Assembly (NCBI GenBank): GCA_964416315.1
Contig: CAYQDR010000039.1
Location: forward strand, 1 to 35,402
Source: CAYQDR01 sp964416315
GTDB lineage: Bacteria > Methylomirabilota > Methylomirabilia > Rokubacteriales > DASRDR01
Direction: 5' to 3'
DNA: 35,402 nt
The notes beneath the pieces are model-generated. The model ran no database searches. It saw only the letters and a program-made list of their open reading frames with translations, and had not been told where the DNA came from. The position numbers were made by a program, and so were the translations under genes. Positions 8,508 to 19,218 of the stretch are shown piece by piece. Within the stretch, counting starts at the first letter, position 1. Each line of letters begins with the position of its first letter.

Positions 8508-9320
8508 ATGCGCTACGCATTCGCGCTGTGGCTCGTATTCGGATTCGTCGCGGTCGCGACCGCTCAGGACGCCGCGGCGCCGACGCCGCCCGGGCTGATC
8601 GCCCAGGCGGTCGGCGGCCAGATCGGCGTCACGCGGGAGGCCCCCTACGTCGGGGGGCGCGGGCTCATCACGGACGAGCTCGCGACGGGCATGTTCCTCA
8701 ACCCCACCTCGGGCACCCTCCGGCAGTTCGAGTTCACCCTCCAGTACTGCGCCCTCATCTTCCACGCCGGGGACCAGACGGCGGTGGGCCACGGGGGCAT
8801 CGCGGGGTTCGGCATCACCGACTGGCTCGAGGTCGGGGCGCAGGGCCTGCTCGTGGACCTCCCCGGCAACGACGACAATCCCACGGTCGGGGGGCCGCAG
8901 CTCCGGGTGCGCGTCCTGAAAGACGAGGCGTGGTACCCCGAGGTGAGCGTCGGGGGGATCTTCCTCTTCGGCGACGAAGTCCTGGAAAAAAACACGGCCT
9001 ACGTCGCCCTCTCCAAGGGGCTCCGGATCAGCGACACGGGCCCGATCCGTGGCGTGCGCGGCCATGCCGGCTTCCGCCAGGCGTGGATCGAGGTCGGCGA
9101 GGACCAGTCCATCGGCTTCTTCGGCGGCGAGCTCGAGCTCCCGAAGCACATCTTCATCGTGGCGGAGGTGTCGACGAAGGACGGGGGGCTCACCAAGACC
9201 CCGTGGGCGGCAGGCATTCAGGTCCGGCACCCGGACGGGTTCGGCCTGACCCTGGCCATCGTCCAGACGGGCACGCTGACCGAGCTCGGCGTCTACGTCG
9301 GCGTCGGCATCAACTTCTAA
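8508..9320 (+). CDS. Exported, probably outer-membrane beta-barrel-like protein of unknown function
   Basis: This 270-residue protein starts with a clear Sec signal peptide (MRYAFALWLVFGFVAVATAQ, cleavage expected after ATAQ or nearby). Short alternating hydrophobic strands rich in Gly and aromatic residues follow, such as GFGITDWLEVGAQGLLVDLP and PEVSVGGIFLFG. The protein ends in LTELGVYVGVGINF, with a C-terminal Phe typical of outer-membrane barrels. I do not recognise a named family. A GGGAGG ribosome site sits five bases before the ATG. The gene is a self-contained unit: strong promoter at 8415-8443 and terminator hairpin at 9328-9354, suggesting high constitutive expression. No enzyme motif is visible; a porin or structural role is inference. 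Confidence 0.82.
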   Translation: MRYAFALWLVFGFVAVATAQDAAAPTPPGLIAQAVGGQIGVTREAPYVGGRGLITDELATGMFLNPTSGTLRQFEFTLQYCALIFHAGDQTAVGHGGIAGFGITDWLEVGAQGLLVDLPGNDDNPTVGGPQLRVRVLKDEAWYPEVSVGGIFLFGDEVLEKNTAYVALSKGLRISDTGPIRGVRGHAGFRQAWIEVGEDQSIGFFGGELELPKHIFIVAEVSTKDGGLTKTPWAAGIQVRHPDGFGLTLAIVQTGTLTELGVYVGVGINF

Positions 9321-9327
9321 ATATTCG

Positions 9328-9354
9328 AAGGGGGGCTCTGCCCCCCTTTATTTT
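9328..9354 (+). terminator. Rho-independent terminator
   Basis: A GGGGGGC / GCCCCCC stem with a three-base loop is followed by TTTATTTT, seven bases after the stop of the outer-membrane-type gene. A second G/C hairpin follows at 9355-9374. On the minus strand the same structure could also stop readthrough from the convergent cyclase gene. Confidence 0.85.
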
Positions 9355-9472
9355 GGGGGGCCGAGCCTCCCCCCGGGATAGGTTGCGCGGGCGAAGCCCG
9401 CGCTCGGAGCGCTTCGGCTAGGAGCGCGCGGCAACCCTACCCGCCCTGACGTCTTCGCCCGGCGAGCAGGGA

Positions 9473-12400
9473 TCAGCGGCCAGGGCGGCGGGGATCGGCG
9501 CTCCAGAGTGGCGGGCGCGCCGTGCTCACGGCCGCCCCCGCCGCGAGCTCGGCGAGCAACCGGTCGGCCCGCTCGGCGTCGCGATCGGCCCGCATCCCGA
9601 CGAACCGCTCGCGCACTCCGGCGAGCTCCACGCGGGCGCGCTCTGCGTCCCCGGCGCGCCACAGCGCCTCCGCGCGATAGAGGGCCGTGCGCGCGGCCTC
9701 CTGCGCCCGCTTGAGGCGCTCGAAGGCGCCGAGCGCGCAGTCGAGCATGGAGAGCGCCCGGTCGTAGGCGCCGCGCGTGAGCGCGACCCGCCCCAGGCCT
9801 CGCCACGCGCCGGCAACCGTGAGGGGATGGCGCGCCTCGTCGTAGCGTGCGAGGGCCTCCTCGAACGTGCCCGCCGCGCCCGCCACATCGCCGGCCGCCA
9901 GGCGCGCCTCCCCGAGGACCACCTCGACGAGCCCGCGGAGCAGCACGTTGCCCGACTCCCCGAGGGTCCGGAGCGCGTCTTCGGCCGAGGTCACCGCGAG
10001 CGCCCCGTCGGCCTCCTCCATCGCCAGGATCGCCAGGTTCGCCTGCGCGAGCGCGGCCCCGTGGACGTTCCCGATCGCGCGGCAGGCTTCGAGCGAGCGC
10101 GCGTGGTGCTCCCGGGCGCCCGCGAAGTCGCCGCGGCTCATCGCGAGGTTGCCCAGGTTGTTGTGGGCCCCGGCGATGGACTCGGTGTCGCCCGTCCGCT
10201 CCCAGAACGCCAGGGCCGCCTCGAAGTGCTGCTGCGCCGCGGCGTAGTCCCCCAGGTCGCGCGCCGCGTTCCCCATGTTGTTGGCAGCGCGCGCGAGGTC
10301 GGAGAGGCTGCCGACGCGCTCGGCGGCCTCGTGCGCCCGCGCGTAGAGCTGCGCCGCGTCCGCGAACCGACCCTCCGTGTGGGCGACGCGCCCCTCGAGC
10401 ATGTCGGCCCGCACCGCCGCGAGGCCGTCCTCCGGGCGCGCCGCGGCCCGAGCCTGGGCCAGCCAGCCCAGCGCCTCGCGCGGCCGGCCAGCCCGGTGGG
10501 CGAGCTCGGCCAGGTCGCAGAGGACCCGCACCAGGACGTCCCCACCCTCCGGGTCCTCGCGCGCCGGCGGCACGGCCTCCGTGAGCAGGCGCTCGGCCTC
10601 CTGCGTCCGGCCCGTGTGGATGCACGCCGCCGCGAGCAGGCGATCGGCCTCGGCCCCGTCGCCCGCGCGGCCCGCCCGCGCCCGCATCCCGCGGGCTTCG
10701 GCCTCGGCAAGGCCGTACGCGCCGACGCGGAGGTGGACGCGCGCGGCCCCGCCGTGCGCGAGCGCCGCGGTGCGCCGCTCGACCTCCACGGGCGCGCCGA
10801 GCCGGTCGATGGCGTCGATCGCGCGCCGGTAGCGCCGCACGGCCTGGTCATTGACGAACAGGTCCGCGGCGCGATTCCCTGCGCGCAGGTGCGCCTGGGC
10901 GGTGGGCCCCCAGCGCTCCGCCCGCTCGTAGTGGTGGGCGAGGAGCTCCGGGGCCACCCCGTCCGCCCCGCCCGCCCGCTGGCAGAGGGCCTCGGCGGTG
11001 TCAGCGTGCAGCGTCCGGCGCTCCCGGAGGAGCAGCGTCTCGTAGCACGCTTCCTGCAGGAGGGTCTGCCGGAAGCCCCAGCGCGTCCAGCGGTCGTCCC
11101 CGACGCTCGTCACGAGGCCGCGGAGCTCCAGCTCCGGCAGGAGCTCGCGAACCGGCGCCCCTCCGGCGCGGCCCAGGGCGCGCCGGACGAGCTCCGCGAC
11201 CTCGAGGTCGAACTCGACGCCCTGCACGGCACACTGCCGGAGGAGCTCCCCCGCCGGCCGCGGGAGCCGGTCCAGGCGCGACACCATGGCGGCGCGGATC
11301 GACGCCGGCAGGCTCACCGACGTGAGCTCGCCCTCGCACCCCCAGCACCACGATCCGTCCGCGGCCGGAGCCAGCACCCGTTGGTCCACGAGCGCCCGGA
11401 CCATCTCCTCGAGGAAGAGCGGCACCCCCCCCGCCCGGTCGAGCAGATCCCGCCGGAGCCCCGGGGGGAGCCGCACCCCGCGGACGAGTTGATCGAGGAG
11501 CTGGGCGGCCGCGGCGTCGTCGAGCCGGCCGAGGGGGATCACCGCCTCGGGCCGGCGGGGCGGTCGGGCGTCGTCCCGCGTGGTAACGAGCACCGGGAGG
11601 GGTGGCCCCCCCGGGGTGTCCCCGAGCGACTCGAGCAGGGCGGCCGAGGCCTCGTCGGCCAGCTCGTAGGAGTCGAGGACCAGGGTGAGCTCAGGCGCGT
11701 GCTCGGCGAGGCGCCCGAGCAGCGTGACCACGCCGCGCTCCATGGTGCGGCGCAGCGTCTGGGGGTCCGGGTCCGGGGGCGGGACGGCGAGCCGGGTGGG
11801 GGCGACGAGGTGCCACAGGGCGTCGAGGAACGGGAGGAGCGCGTCCCCGACCGGCGCGAGCACAGCGGCCAGCGTCTCGCGCGACTCGACGGGCGCGGTG
11901 CGGCCGGCGAGGTGGTCCGCGACCGCGAGCACGAGCCGCCGGACCAGGCCGAACGTCCGCCGGCTCGTGTCGGGGGTCGCGACGACCGTGAGCAGCCGCG
12001 CGCCGTCCAGGCGTCGCGCCGCCTCCTCGACGAGCCGCGTCTTGCCGATGCCGAGCTCGCCCCGGATCTCGATCCAGCGCTCTCCCTCGCGCGTCGCGCG
12101 CCACCGCGCGAGGAGCTCGGCCAGCTCACCCTCGCGCCCGACGAGCGTCACGGACAACCCGTCCCGGCCCCGGACGTCCACCTCGGCGATCTCGCCGAGG
12201 AGCTCGGAGGCCTCGACGGGCTCCGCCTTGCCCTTGACCGCGAGGCGCTGCGGCGCCCCGAACTCGAAGCGGCCGCGGGTGCGCCGGACGACCTCCGCCG
12301 AGACGAGGACGCCACCCGGGCGCGCCGCCGACTCGAGCCGCGCGGCGAGATTGACGGCGTCGCCCATCACGGAGTAGTCCATGCGGACCTCGGAGCCGAC

Positions 12401-12889
12401 GCCGCCCGCCAGGACGAGCCCGCAGTGGATCCCGATGCGCATGCGCAGCGGGACGCCCGTGTGCTGCTCGCGCTCGGCCGCGAAGCCTGCGAGGAACTGC
12501 TGCATGGCGAGCGCCGCCCGACACGCGCGCGCGGGGTCGTCCTCGTGGGCGACCGGCGCGCCGAAGAGGGCCATCACGTTGTCGCCGATGTACTTGTCGA
12601 TGTACCCCTCCTCGTCCCGGATCGCCGCGCCGAGCCCCGCGAAGACCTCGTTCATGACCGCGTGGACGTCCTCGGGGTCGAGCCGCTCCGACATCGCCGT
12701 GAAGCCGCTCACGTCGGCGAAGAGGACGGCGACCTCCCGCCGCTCGCCCGGCGGGATGGGCGGGGCCTCGGGCGGGCGCGGCGCCGCCAGCGGCGCGGTC
12801 GGTGGCGCCGGCTCGGCGAGCCGCTGGCCGCAGTTCCCGCAGAACTTGAAGCCGGCGGGGATCTCGGCGGCGCACGCAGGGCAGGTCAT
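9473..12889 (-). CDS. Zinc ribbon - adenylate/guanylate cyclase - ATPase - TPR regulator
   Basis: This 1138-residue multidomain protein starts with a zinc ribbon (CPACAAEIPAGFKFCGNCG, residues 3-21), then a class III nucleotide cyclase domain (about 50-190). The cyclase keeps metal Asp residues in LFADVSGFT and DKYIGDNVMALFG, the base-contacting Lys in DKYIGD, and the Asn/Arg pair in MGDAVNLAARLE, so it looks active. Next comes an AAA_16-type ATPase with P-loop RGELGIGKTRL (about 275) and a helical region. From about 640 to 1110 there are Ala-rich TPR-like helical repeats. The order is that of large soluble cyclase-ATPase-TPR regulators common in actinobacteria and environmental bacteria; their inputs are mostly unknown. 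It starts 16 bases after the pmbA stop, so it may be cotranscribed with tldD-pmbA. Confidence 0.88.
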   Translation of the reverse strand: MTCPACAAEIPAGFKFCGNCGQRLAEPAPPTAPLAAPRPPEAPPIPPGERREVAVLFADVSGFTAMSERLDPEDVHAVMNEVFAGLGAAIRDEEGYIDKYIGDNVMALFGAPVAHEDDPARACRAALAMQQFLAGFAAEREQHTGVPLRMRIGIHCGLVLAGGVGSEVRMDYSVMGDAVNLAARLESAARPGGVLVSAEVVRRTRGRFEFGAPQRLAVKGKAEPVEASELLGEIAEVDVRGRDGLSVTLVGREGELAELLARWRATREGERWIEIRGELGIGKTRLVEEAARRLDGARLLTVVATPDTSRRTFGLVRRLVLAVADHLAGRTAPVESRETLAAVLAPVGDALLPFLDALWHLVAPTRLAVPPPDPDPQTLRRTMERGVVTLLGRLAEHAPELTLVLDSYELADEASAALLESLGDTPGGPPLPVLVTTRDDARPPRRPEAVIPLGRLDDAAAAQLLDQLVRGVRLPPGLRRDLLDRAGGVPLFLEEMVRALVDQRVLAPAADGSWCWGCEGELTSVSLPASIRAAMVSRLDRLPRPAGELLRQCAVQGVEFDLEVAELVRRALGRAGGAPVRELLPELELRGLVTSVGDDRWTRWGFRQTLLQEACYETLLLRERRTLHADTAEALCQRAGGADGVAPELLAHHYERAERWGPTAQAHLRAGNRAADLFVNDQAVRRYRRAIDAIDRLGAPVEVERRTAALAHGGAARVHLRVGAYGLAEAEARGMRARAGRAGDGAEADRLLAAACIHTGRTQEAERLLTEAVPPAREDPEGGDVLVRVLCDLAELAHRAGRPREALGWLAQARAAARPEDGLAAVRADMLEGRVAHTEGRFADAAQLYARAHEAAERVGSLSDLARAANNMGNAARDLGDYAAAQQHFEAALAFWERTGDTESIAGAHNNLGNLAMSRGDFAGAREHHARSLEACRAIGNVHGAALAQANLAILAMEEADGALAVTSAEDALRTLGESGNVLLRGLVEVVLGEARLAAGDVAGAAGTFEEALARYDEARHPLTVAGAWRGLGRVALTRGAYDRALSMLDCALGAFERLKRAQEAARTALYRAEALWRAGDAERARVELAGVRERFVGMRADRDAERADRLLAELAAGAAVSTARPPLWSADPRRPGR

Positions 12890-12905
12890 GCGCGGTCCCG
12901 GGCGC

Positions 12906-14267
12906 TCAGTACTCGGTCGCCCCCGTGAACGTGAAGGCCTGGAGGCGCACGGCCGGTACGCGGGTCGAGCCCGCGTCCAGGTCCCAGAGGTCGCGCCGCT
13001 GGAGCTTGAGGTCGCGCTCCAGGAGGACGACGCCCGAGAGCGCTTCCTGGTAGGACTGGGTGAACCGGAGGTTCCGGACCGGGTAGGCGAGCTCGCCGTC
13101 CTCGATGGCGAAGGTCCCGTCGCGGGTCATGCCGGTCACGACGGTCCGGAGGGCATGTACCCAGCGCGTGTACCAGAACCGCGTGACCCAGACGCCGCGC
13201 TTGACCCCGGCGAGCAGCGCCTCCCGGGACGCCGTGCCCGGCTCGAGGCGGAGGTGGGTCGGGAGCGGGAACGGCGCCCCTGTCGCCAGCGCGTGGCCCG
13301 TGTTCCGCGCGCCTTGCCGCGCGCTTGTCCGCGAGTCGTAGACGACGTGCCGCGCGACCCCACGCTCGACGAGCGGGAGCCGCGCCGAGGGCACCCCCTC
13401 GAAGTCGAAGGGGCGCGGCAGCCCGGCCGGGTCCAGCGGGTCCTCGACGAGGGTGATGGCCTCCCCGACGACGCGCTCGCCGAGCCGCCCGCCGACGAAC
13501 GAGCGCCCCTCCTCCACCGCCAGGCCCGTGAGCTGCAGGCCGAGGAACTCCACGATGTCGGCGACCGCGTAGGGGGCGAGGACGACCTCGTAGGTGCCGG
13601 GCGCGAGCTCCCGGGGCCGCTGCGCCCGCCGGGCGGTCTCGAGCGCCTCGCGGGCGACGGCCTCGACGTCCAGCGCCCGGACGTCCGCGTGGACCCGGTC
13701 CGCGTACCCGGAGCCCGCCTCGCCGCGCGCGACGGCCTGGGCCTCGGCCACGGTGCCCGCGTGGTACGCCCACGTGCCGTGGGAGTTGGCGACGGCGACC
13801 TCGTTGACCGTGGTGGCGACGAAGCCGGCGGCGGCCAGGGCCGCCGCCCGCGTGGGCCCGCAGATGGCCGCCGCCGCCCGCGCGCGGGCCTCCGGCGAGG
13901 CGGCCGCCGTGGCCTCGACGAACGCCGGCACCGCCGGCGCCGGGCCCGCGGCCGGGAGCCCGCACCAGTCGGGGCTCTCGGGGAGGACGCGCGCCAGCTC
14001 GCCCGCGCGCCCGGCCGCCGCGGCGATGCCGGCGGGGTCGAGGCGGTTCGTCCACACGGCGGCGACGCGCTTGCCCACGACCACGCGGATGCGGAGGTCG
14101 CCGCTCGCCGCCGCGACGTTCTGGTGGACCGCGTTGTTGGCGAAGCGCGTGAGCGCGTGGGTGCGCGCGACGACGACCGCCTCGGCCTCGTCGGCCCTGG
14201 CCGCGCGGAGGGCGTGGTCCACCACTCCCCGGAGCGCCCGCTCTCCGAAATGGCCGTCGCTGTTCAT
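12906..14267 (-). CDS. pmbA: TldE/PmbA-family protein (metalloprotease partner)
   Basis: This 453-residue protein belongs to the TldD/PmbA superfamily and lacks the HExxxH zinc motif, so it is the non-catalytic TldE/PmbA-type partner. Recognisable segments include RIRVVVGKRVAAVWTNRLD near the N terminus and GTYEVVLAPYAVADIVEFLG in the middle, followed by the conserved FDFEGVP region. In characterised cases TldD and TldE form a heterodimeric peptidase that trims unfolded peptides and modified-peptide leaders. The catalytic TldD homologue lies directly upstream (14350-15816), as expected for a complex. The ATG at 14267 is preferred over an upstream GTG at 14282 because a G-rich ribosome site lies about five bases before it. 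Confidence 0.9.
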   Translation of the reverse strand: MNSDGHFGERALRGVVDHALRAARADEAEAVVVARTHALTRFANNAVHQNVAAASGDLRIRVVVGKRVAAVWTNRLDPAGIAAAAGRAGELARVLPESPDWCGLPAAGPAPAVPAFVEATAAASPEARARAAAAICGPTRAAALAAAGFVATTVNEVAVANSHGTWAYHAGTVAEAQAVARGEAGSGYADRVHADVRALDVEAVAREALETARRAQRPRELAPGTYEVVLAPYAVADIVEFLGLQLTGLAVEEGRSFVGGRLGERVVGEAITLVEDPLDPAGLPRPFDFEGVPSARLPLVERGVARHVVYDSRTSARQGARNTGHALATGAPFPLPTHLRLEPGTASREALLAGVKRGVWVTRFWYTRWVHALRTVVTGMTRDGTFAIEDGELAYPVRNLRFTQSYQEALSGVVLLERDLKLQRRDLWDLDAGSTRVPAVRLQAFTFTGATEY

Positions 14268-14288
14268 CGGGTCCCCCCGCACCCCCGC

Positions 14289-14316
14289 CCCCTCCCTCCC
14301 CTCAGGGGGGGAGGGG
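14289..14316. repeat. C/T-rich palindromic repeat in the tldD-pmbA gap
   Basis: A CCCTCCCTCCCCTC arm faces GGGGGGGAGGGG across one base. This is the third member of the palindrome class also at 861-890 and 2623-2668. There is no T run after it, so a modest role in transcript stability or attenuation between tldD and pmbA is possible but unproven. Confidence 0.5.
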
Positions 14317-14349
14317 CGCCCGCGGCCGCCCCGACGCCTGCGCGGGCGC

Positions 14350-15816
14350 TCATCGCATCACGCCCACCCGAACGTTCCGGAAGCGCGCGGGCGCGGCGCC
14401 GTGCCCCGTGTGGGCCGACTGTCCCGGCTGGCCCTTGCCGCAATTCGGGGTCCCCCACATCACCCAGTTCCGCTCCCCGCACACCGCGTCGCACGCGCCC
14501 CAGAACTCGGGCGTCAGCCCCGTGTAGGTGGGGTTCCGGAGCATCGCGCCGAGCTTGCCCCCGCGGATCTCCCAGGCGATCTCCGTCCCGAACTGGAAGT
14601 TGAGCCGCCGGTCGTCGATCGACCAGGAGCGGTTCGTGTCCATGAAGATCCCCTCGTCCGTGTCCGCGATGAGGTCCTCGAGGCGCCACGCCCCGGGCAT
14701 GAGCGAGACGTTCGTCATCCGGATGAGCGGCAGCCGCGCCCACCCGTCCGCGCGCATCGTGCCGTTCGAGGGCAACCCGAGCCGAGCGGCGGTCTCGCGG
14801 CTCATGAGGTAGCCGACGAAGAGGCCCTCGCGCACCGCCCAGCTCCGGGAGGCCGCCACGCCCTCGTCGTCGAAGCCGAACGTGCCGAGGCCCCCCGGCA
14901 GCACGGCGTCGATCTGGACGCTGACGTGCTCGCTCCCGTAACGGAAGGCGCCCAGCCGGTCCGGCGTGAGGAAGGACGTCCCCGCGAAGGCGGCCTCGGC
15001 CCCGAGCACCCGGTCGAGCTCGATGGGATGCCCGCAGGACTCGTGGACCTGGAGCGCGACCTGGTTGCCGGAGAGGATGACCGTCGTGCGGACGTCCCGC
15101 GGGCAGGGCTTCGCCGAAAGGAGCGCCACCGCCTCCTCGGCAACCCGCGGGGCGTTCCCGACGAGGTCCTGCTTCAGGACGAACTCCCACCCGGCCGTGT
15201 TCTGGTGGCGGCCTCCGGAGTTCGGGTACGAGCGCCGCTGCAGCTCCCCGCCGCCGACGGCGGCGGCCTCGATCCCGCAGCCGGTCTCGTAGAGGGTCTG
15301 CTCGATCGCCGCCCCTTCGCTCGAGGCGAAGAACTTGGTCTCGCGCCGGATCTCGGTGGTGGCGCGCGTCGTCCGGAGACCCCGGACCTGGCGCATGGCT
15401 GCATCGGCCCGGAGGAGGAGGTCCACGCGCTCGCCGAGGGCGACCGCGAACGGGTCGATCTCGATCGGCGTCCGGTAGGTGCCCTGGACGGGCGTCAGCT
15501 CCGCGAGGCGGACGTCCCCGTCCTTGACGAGCGCCGACGCGCGCGCGATCGTGACGGCGAGCGCCGCCACCCGGTCCGCCTCCGCGGCGCTCAGGACCTG
15601 GGAGGCGGCGAAGCCCCAGGCCCCGTCGGCGAGCGCCCGCACGTTGAAGCCCGCGCCGTCGCTCAGCGTCACCGCCTCGAGCTGGCCGTTCCGGACCACG
15701 ATGTCCTCGACCTCGCGGTGGACGACGCGGACGTCGGCGTACGTCGCTCCCCGGACCCGGGCGGTCTCGAGGGCGCGCGCGGCGAGGTCGCGGGCGAGCG
15801 GGATCACGGTAAGCAT
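14350..15816 (-). CDS. tldD: TldD metalloprotease
   Basis: This 488-residue protein matches TldD, the zinc-binding subunit of the TldD/TldE peptidase. The catalytic motif HESCGHPIE (HExxxH) is near residue 250. The usual ATYADVRVV...EDIVVRNG segment is at the N terminus. The GRHQNTAGWEF and NRSWSIDDRRLNFQFG regions and a C-terminal MWGTPNCGKGQPGQ segment supply the remaining family features. The ATG at 15816 gives MLTVIPLARDLAARAL; a GTG nine bases further in is an alternative, and neither has a good ribosome site. The upstream hydrophobic frame (15817-16009) runs without a stop into this gene in another frame. pmbA follows after an 82-base gap containing a palindrome. Confidence 0.93.
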   Translation of the reverse strand: MLTVIPLARDLAARALETARVRGATYADVRVVHREVEDIVVRNGQLEAVTLSDGAGFNVRALADGAWGFAASQVLSAAEADRVAALAVTIARASALVKDGDVRLAELTPVQGTYRTPIEIDPFAVALGERVDLLLRADAAMRQVRGLRTTRATTEIRRETKFFASSEGAAIEQTLYETGCGIEAAAVGGGELQRRSYPNSGGRHQNTAGWEFVLKQDLVGNAPRVAEEAVALLSAKPCPRDVRTTVILSGNQVALQVHESCGHPIELDRVLGAEAAFAGTSFLTPDRLGAFRYGSEHVSVQIDAVLPGGLGTFGFDDEGVAASRSWAVREGLFVGYLMSRETAARLGLPSNGTMRADGWARLPLIRMTNVSLMPGAWRLEDLIADTDEGIFMDTNRSWSIDDRRLNFQFGTEIAWEIRGGKLGAMLRNPTYTGLTPEFWGACDAVCGERNWVMWGTPNCGKGQPGQSAHTGHGAAPARFRNVRVGVMR

Positions 15817-16009
15817 AGTACACGGTCCCGCGCTGGTAGGGGATCGGCAGCGCGATGCTGTAGGCGTGCCAGATCGTGACCCGCCGCACCCAGCGGCCCT
15901 CGACGACACGGGGGAAGCCGAACAGGACCTCGTAGCCGGCGACGGCGCCGGCGACGAGCACGGCGAGGAGGAGGGTGAGCCGGAGGCGCCGGAGGTGGTG
16001 GAGCGTCAG
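15817..16009 (-). CDS. Possible small membrane protein, ends unresolved
   Basis: Between the DinB-like stop and the tldD start the minus strand reads TLHHLRRLRLTLLLAVLVAG and continues AVAGYEVLFGFPRVVEGRWVRRVTIWHAY. This is a plausible single membrane helix followed by a basic and aromatic tail. The frame has no ATG; its first candidate codons are a CTG overlapping the DinB-like stop (16007-16009) and a GTG at 15959-15961. It also has no stop until far inside tldD, while an adjacent frame has TGA right at the tldD start. A sequencing indel, an unusual overlap or simple chance could explain this. The coordinates mark the informative part only. Confidence 0.3.
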
Positions 16010-16491
16010 CGGGAACGAGCCGCCCGGGCGGCGCGGTTCCGACGGATCTGGGCCGCGTGGTCGTGGGCGTGGGCGGCGTAGATCTCGAGCCAGCGCTCGG
16101 CGGAGTAGGGGCCGGACTCGCTGTGAGTGCCCGCGCGGCGCCAGTCGGCGTCCGTCATCGCGTCCAGGAGCTGGGCCGTCGTGGCGCGAGCGGCTTCGAG
16201 CGCCCGCAGGGCGGGCTCCATCGGACGGTCCACGTAGCGCAGTCGGCGCGCGTACTCCGCCTCGTCGTACGCCTGGATCTCCGGGCGGTCCTCTACCAGG
16301 AGGCGGCGGAAGCGGATGCCGGCGATGGTCTCGCTGTCGGCGAGGTGGTGGACGACCTCGCGGGCGCTCCACTCGGTGGGGGCGGGTCGCCAGTCGAGCT
16401 CCTCCGGGGTGATGCCGCGCAGGGCCTCGGCCACCTCGCCGTAGCCGGCCCGGTACCGCGCGATCAGCGCCTCGCGCTCCTTCGCCGTCAT
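16006..16491 (-). CDS. DinB-family (DinB_2/YfiT-like) protein
   Basis: This 161-residue protein has the DinB-like four-helix-bundle pattern. The N terminus MTAKEREALIARYRAGYGEVAEAL leads to LDWRPAPTEWSAREVVHHLADSE and the C-terminal HAHDHAAQIRRNR. The His residues in VVHHLADSE and HAHDHAAQI are the expected metal triad. Members include thiol-dependent S-transferases and damage-inducible proteins of unknown activity, so no reaction is assigned. The ATG at 16491 has an excellent GGAGGAGG ribosome site about six bases upstream and lies 20 bases after the recX stop. Its place behind recA-recX makes damage-related expression possible. Confidence 0.85.
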   Translation of the reverse strand: MTAKEREALIARYRAGYGEVAEALRGITPEELDWRPAPTEWSAREVVHHLADSETIAGIRFRRLLVEDRPEIQAYDEAEYARRLRYVDRPMEPALRALEAARATTAQLLDAMTDADWRRAGTHSESGPYSAERWLEIYAAHAHDHAAQIRRNRAARAARSR

Positions 16492-16511
16492 CCCGTCCTC
16501 CTCCTTCGCCC

Positions 16512-17030
16512 TCACTCGTCCGGCGCGGCGACGCCGCACGCCTCCCGCACCACGCGCCGCACGACGTCGGCCGGGAAGCCCCGCCGGCTGAGATACCCCC
16601 ACAGCCGCCGCCCCGCCGCCCCCGGACTCGCGCGCCGGAGGGCCGGCAGCCGCCGCGCGGCCGCCTCCCGCGCCCGCGCCTCCTCGTCCGTCTCGGCGAA
16701 GGCCCGGCGGATCGCGTCGGCCACCAGCGGGCGCGCCACCCCCTTCTTGCCCAGCTCCTCGCGCAGGCGGCGGCTCCCGTAACCGCGCCCCCGCGCCCGC
16801 GACTCCGCCCACGCGAGCGCGAAGGCCCGATCGTCCACGTAGCCGCGCGCCTCGAGGTCGGCCACGACCGCCTGGGCCACTTCCAGCGGCGCCCCGCGCC
16901 GGCGCAGCCGCGCCCGGAGGTCGCGCCGCGTCCAGGGCTTCCGGCTCAGCAGGTCGAGCGCGACCGCCCGCGCCCGCGGCGGGTCAAGGACGCCGGGCGG
17001 CCCCTCCCCGCGGCGGCGCCGCGGCCGCAC
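16512..17030 (-). CDS. recX: RecX regulatory protein
   Basis: This 172-residue protein is RecX, which caps or destabilises RecA filaments. It shows the family's three-helix repeats: ARAVALDLLSRKPWTRRDLRARL, VVADLEARGYVDDRAFALAWAESRARGRGYGSRRLREELGKKGV, and a C-terminal RRLWGYLSRRGFPADVVRRVV. The start is a GTG (17028-17030) that abuts the recA TGA, so translation is coupled to recA. The very basic opening (RPRRRRGEG) may not be needed and an internal start is possible. The gene order recA-recX is the usual one. Confidence 0.92.
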   Translation of the reverse strand: MRPRRRRGEGPPGVLDPPRARAVALDLLSRKPWTRRDLRARLRRRGAPLEVAQAVVADLEARGYVDDRAFALAWAESRARGRGYGSRRLREELGKKGVARPLVADAIRRAFAETDEEARAREAAARRLPALRRASPGAAGRRLWGYLSRRGFPADVVRRVVREACGVAAPDE

Positions 17031-19139
<2,109 letters not shown>

Positions 19140-19218
19140 CACACCCCTCCGTCCCTCTCCCGCGCCGCGTGCGGGCAAGCGGGTCCCAACCTGTCGGGCG
19201 CCTGAGTTCGGCGCCATT

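Noticed and set aside
4527..9320. A plus-strand open frame of about 1600 codons spanning DedA, the lipoprotein and alaS
   Set aside because: It is the mirror of alaS and neighbours on the other strand, rich in Arg, Pro, Gly and Ala with no domain. Only its last 270 codons, after 8508, are a real gene.
9827..12928. Long plus-strand open frame opposite the cyclase/TPR gene
   Set aside because: It is a GC-rich antisense shadow. Its composition is low complexity and no start signal or homology is visible, while the minus-strand protein has intact domains.
14264..16372. A 702-codon minus-strand frame across dinB-like and tldD genes
   Set aside because: It is out of frame with both real genes. 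Only the short hydrophobic stretch in the gap is of interest and is listed separately.
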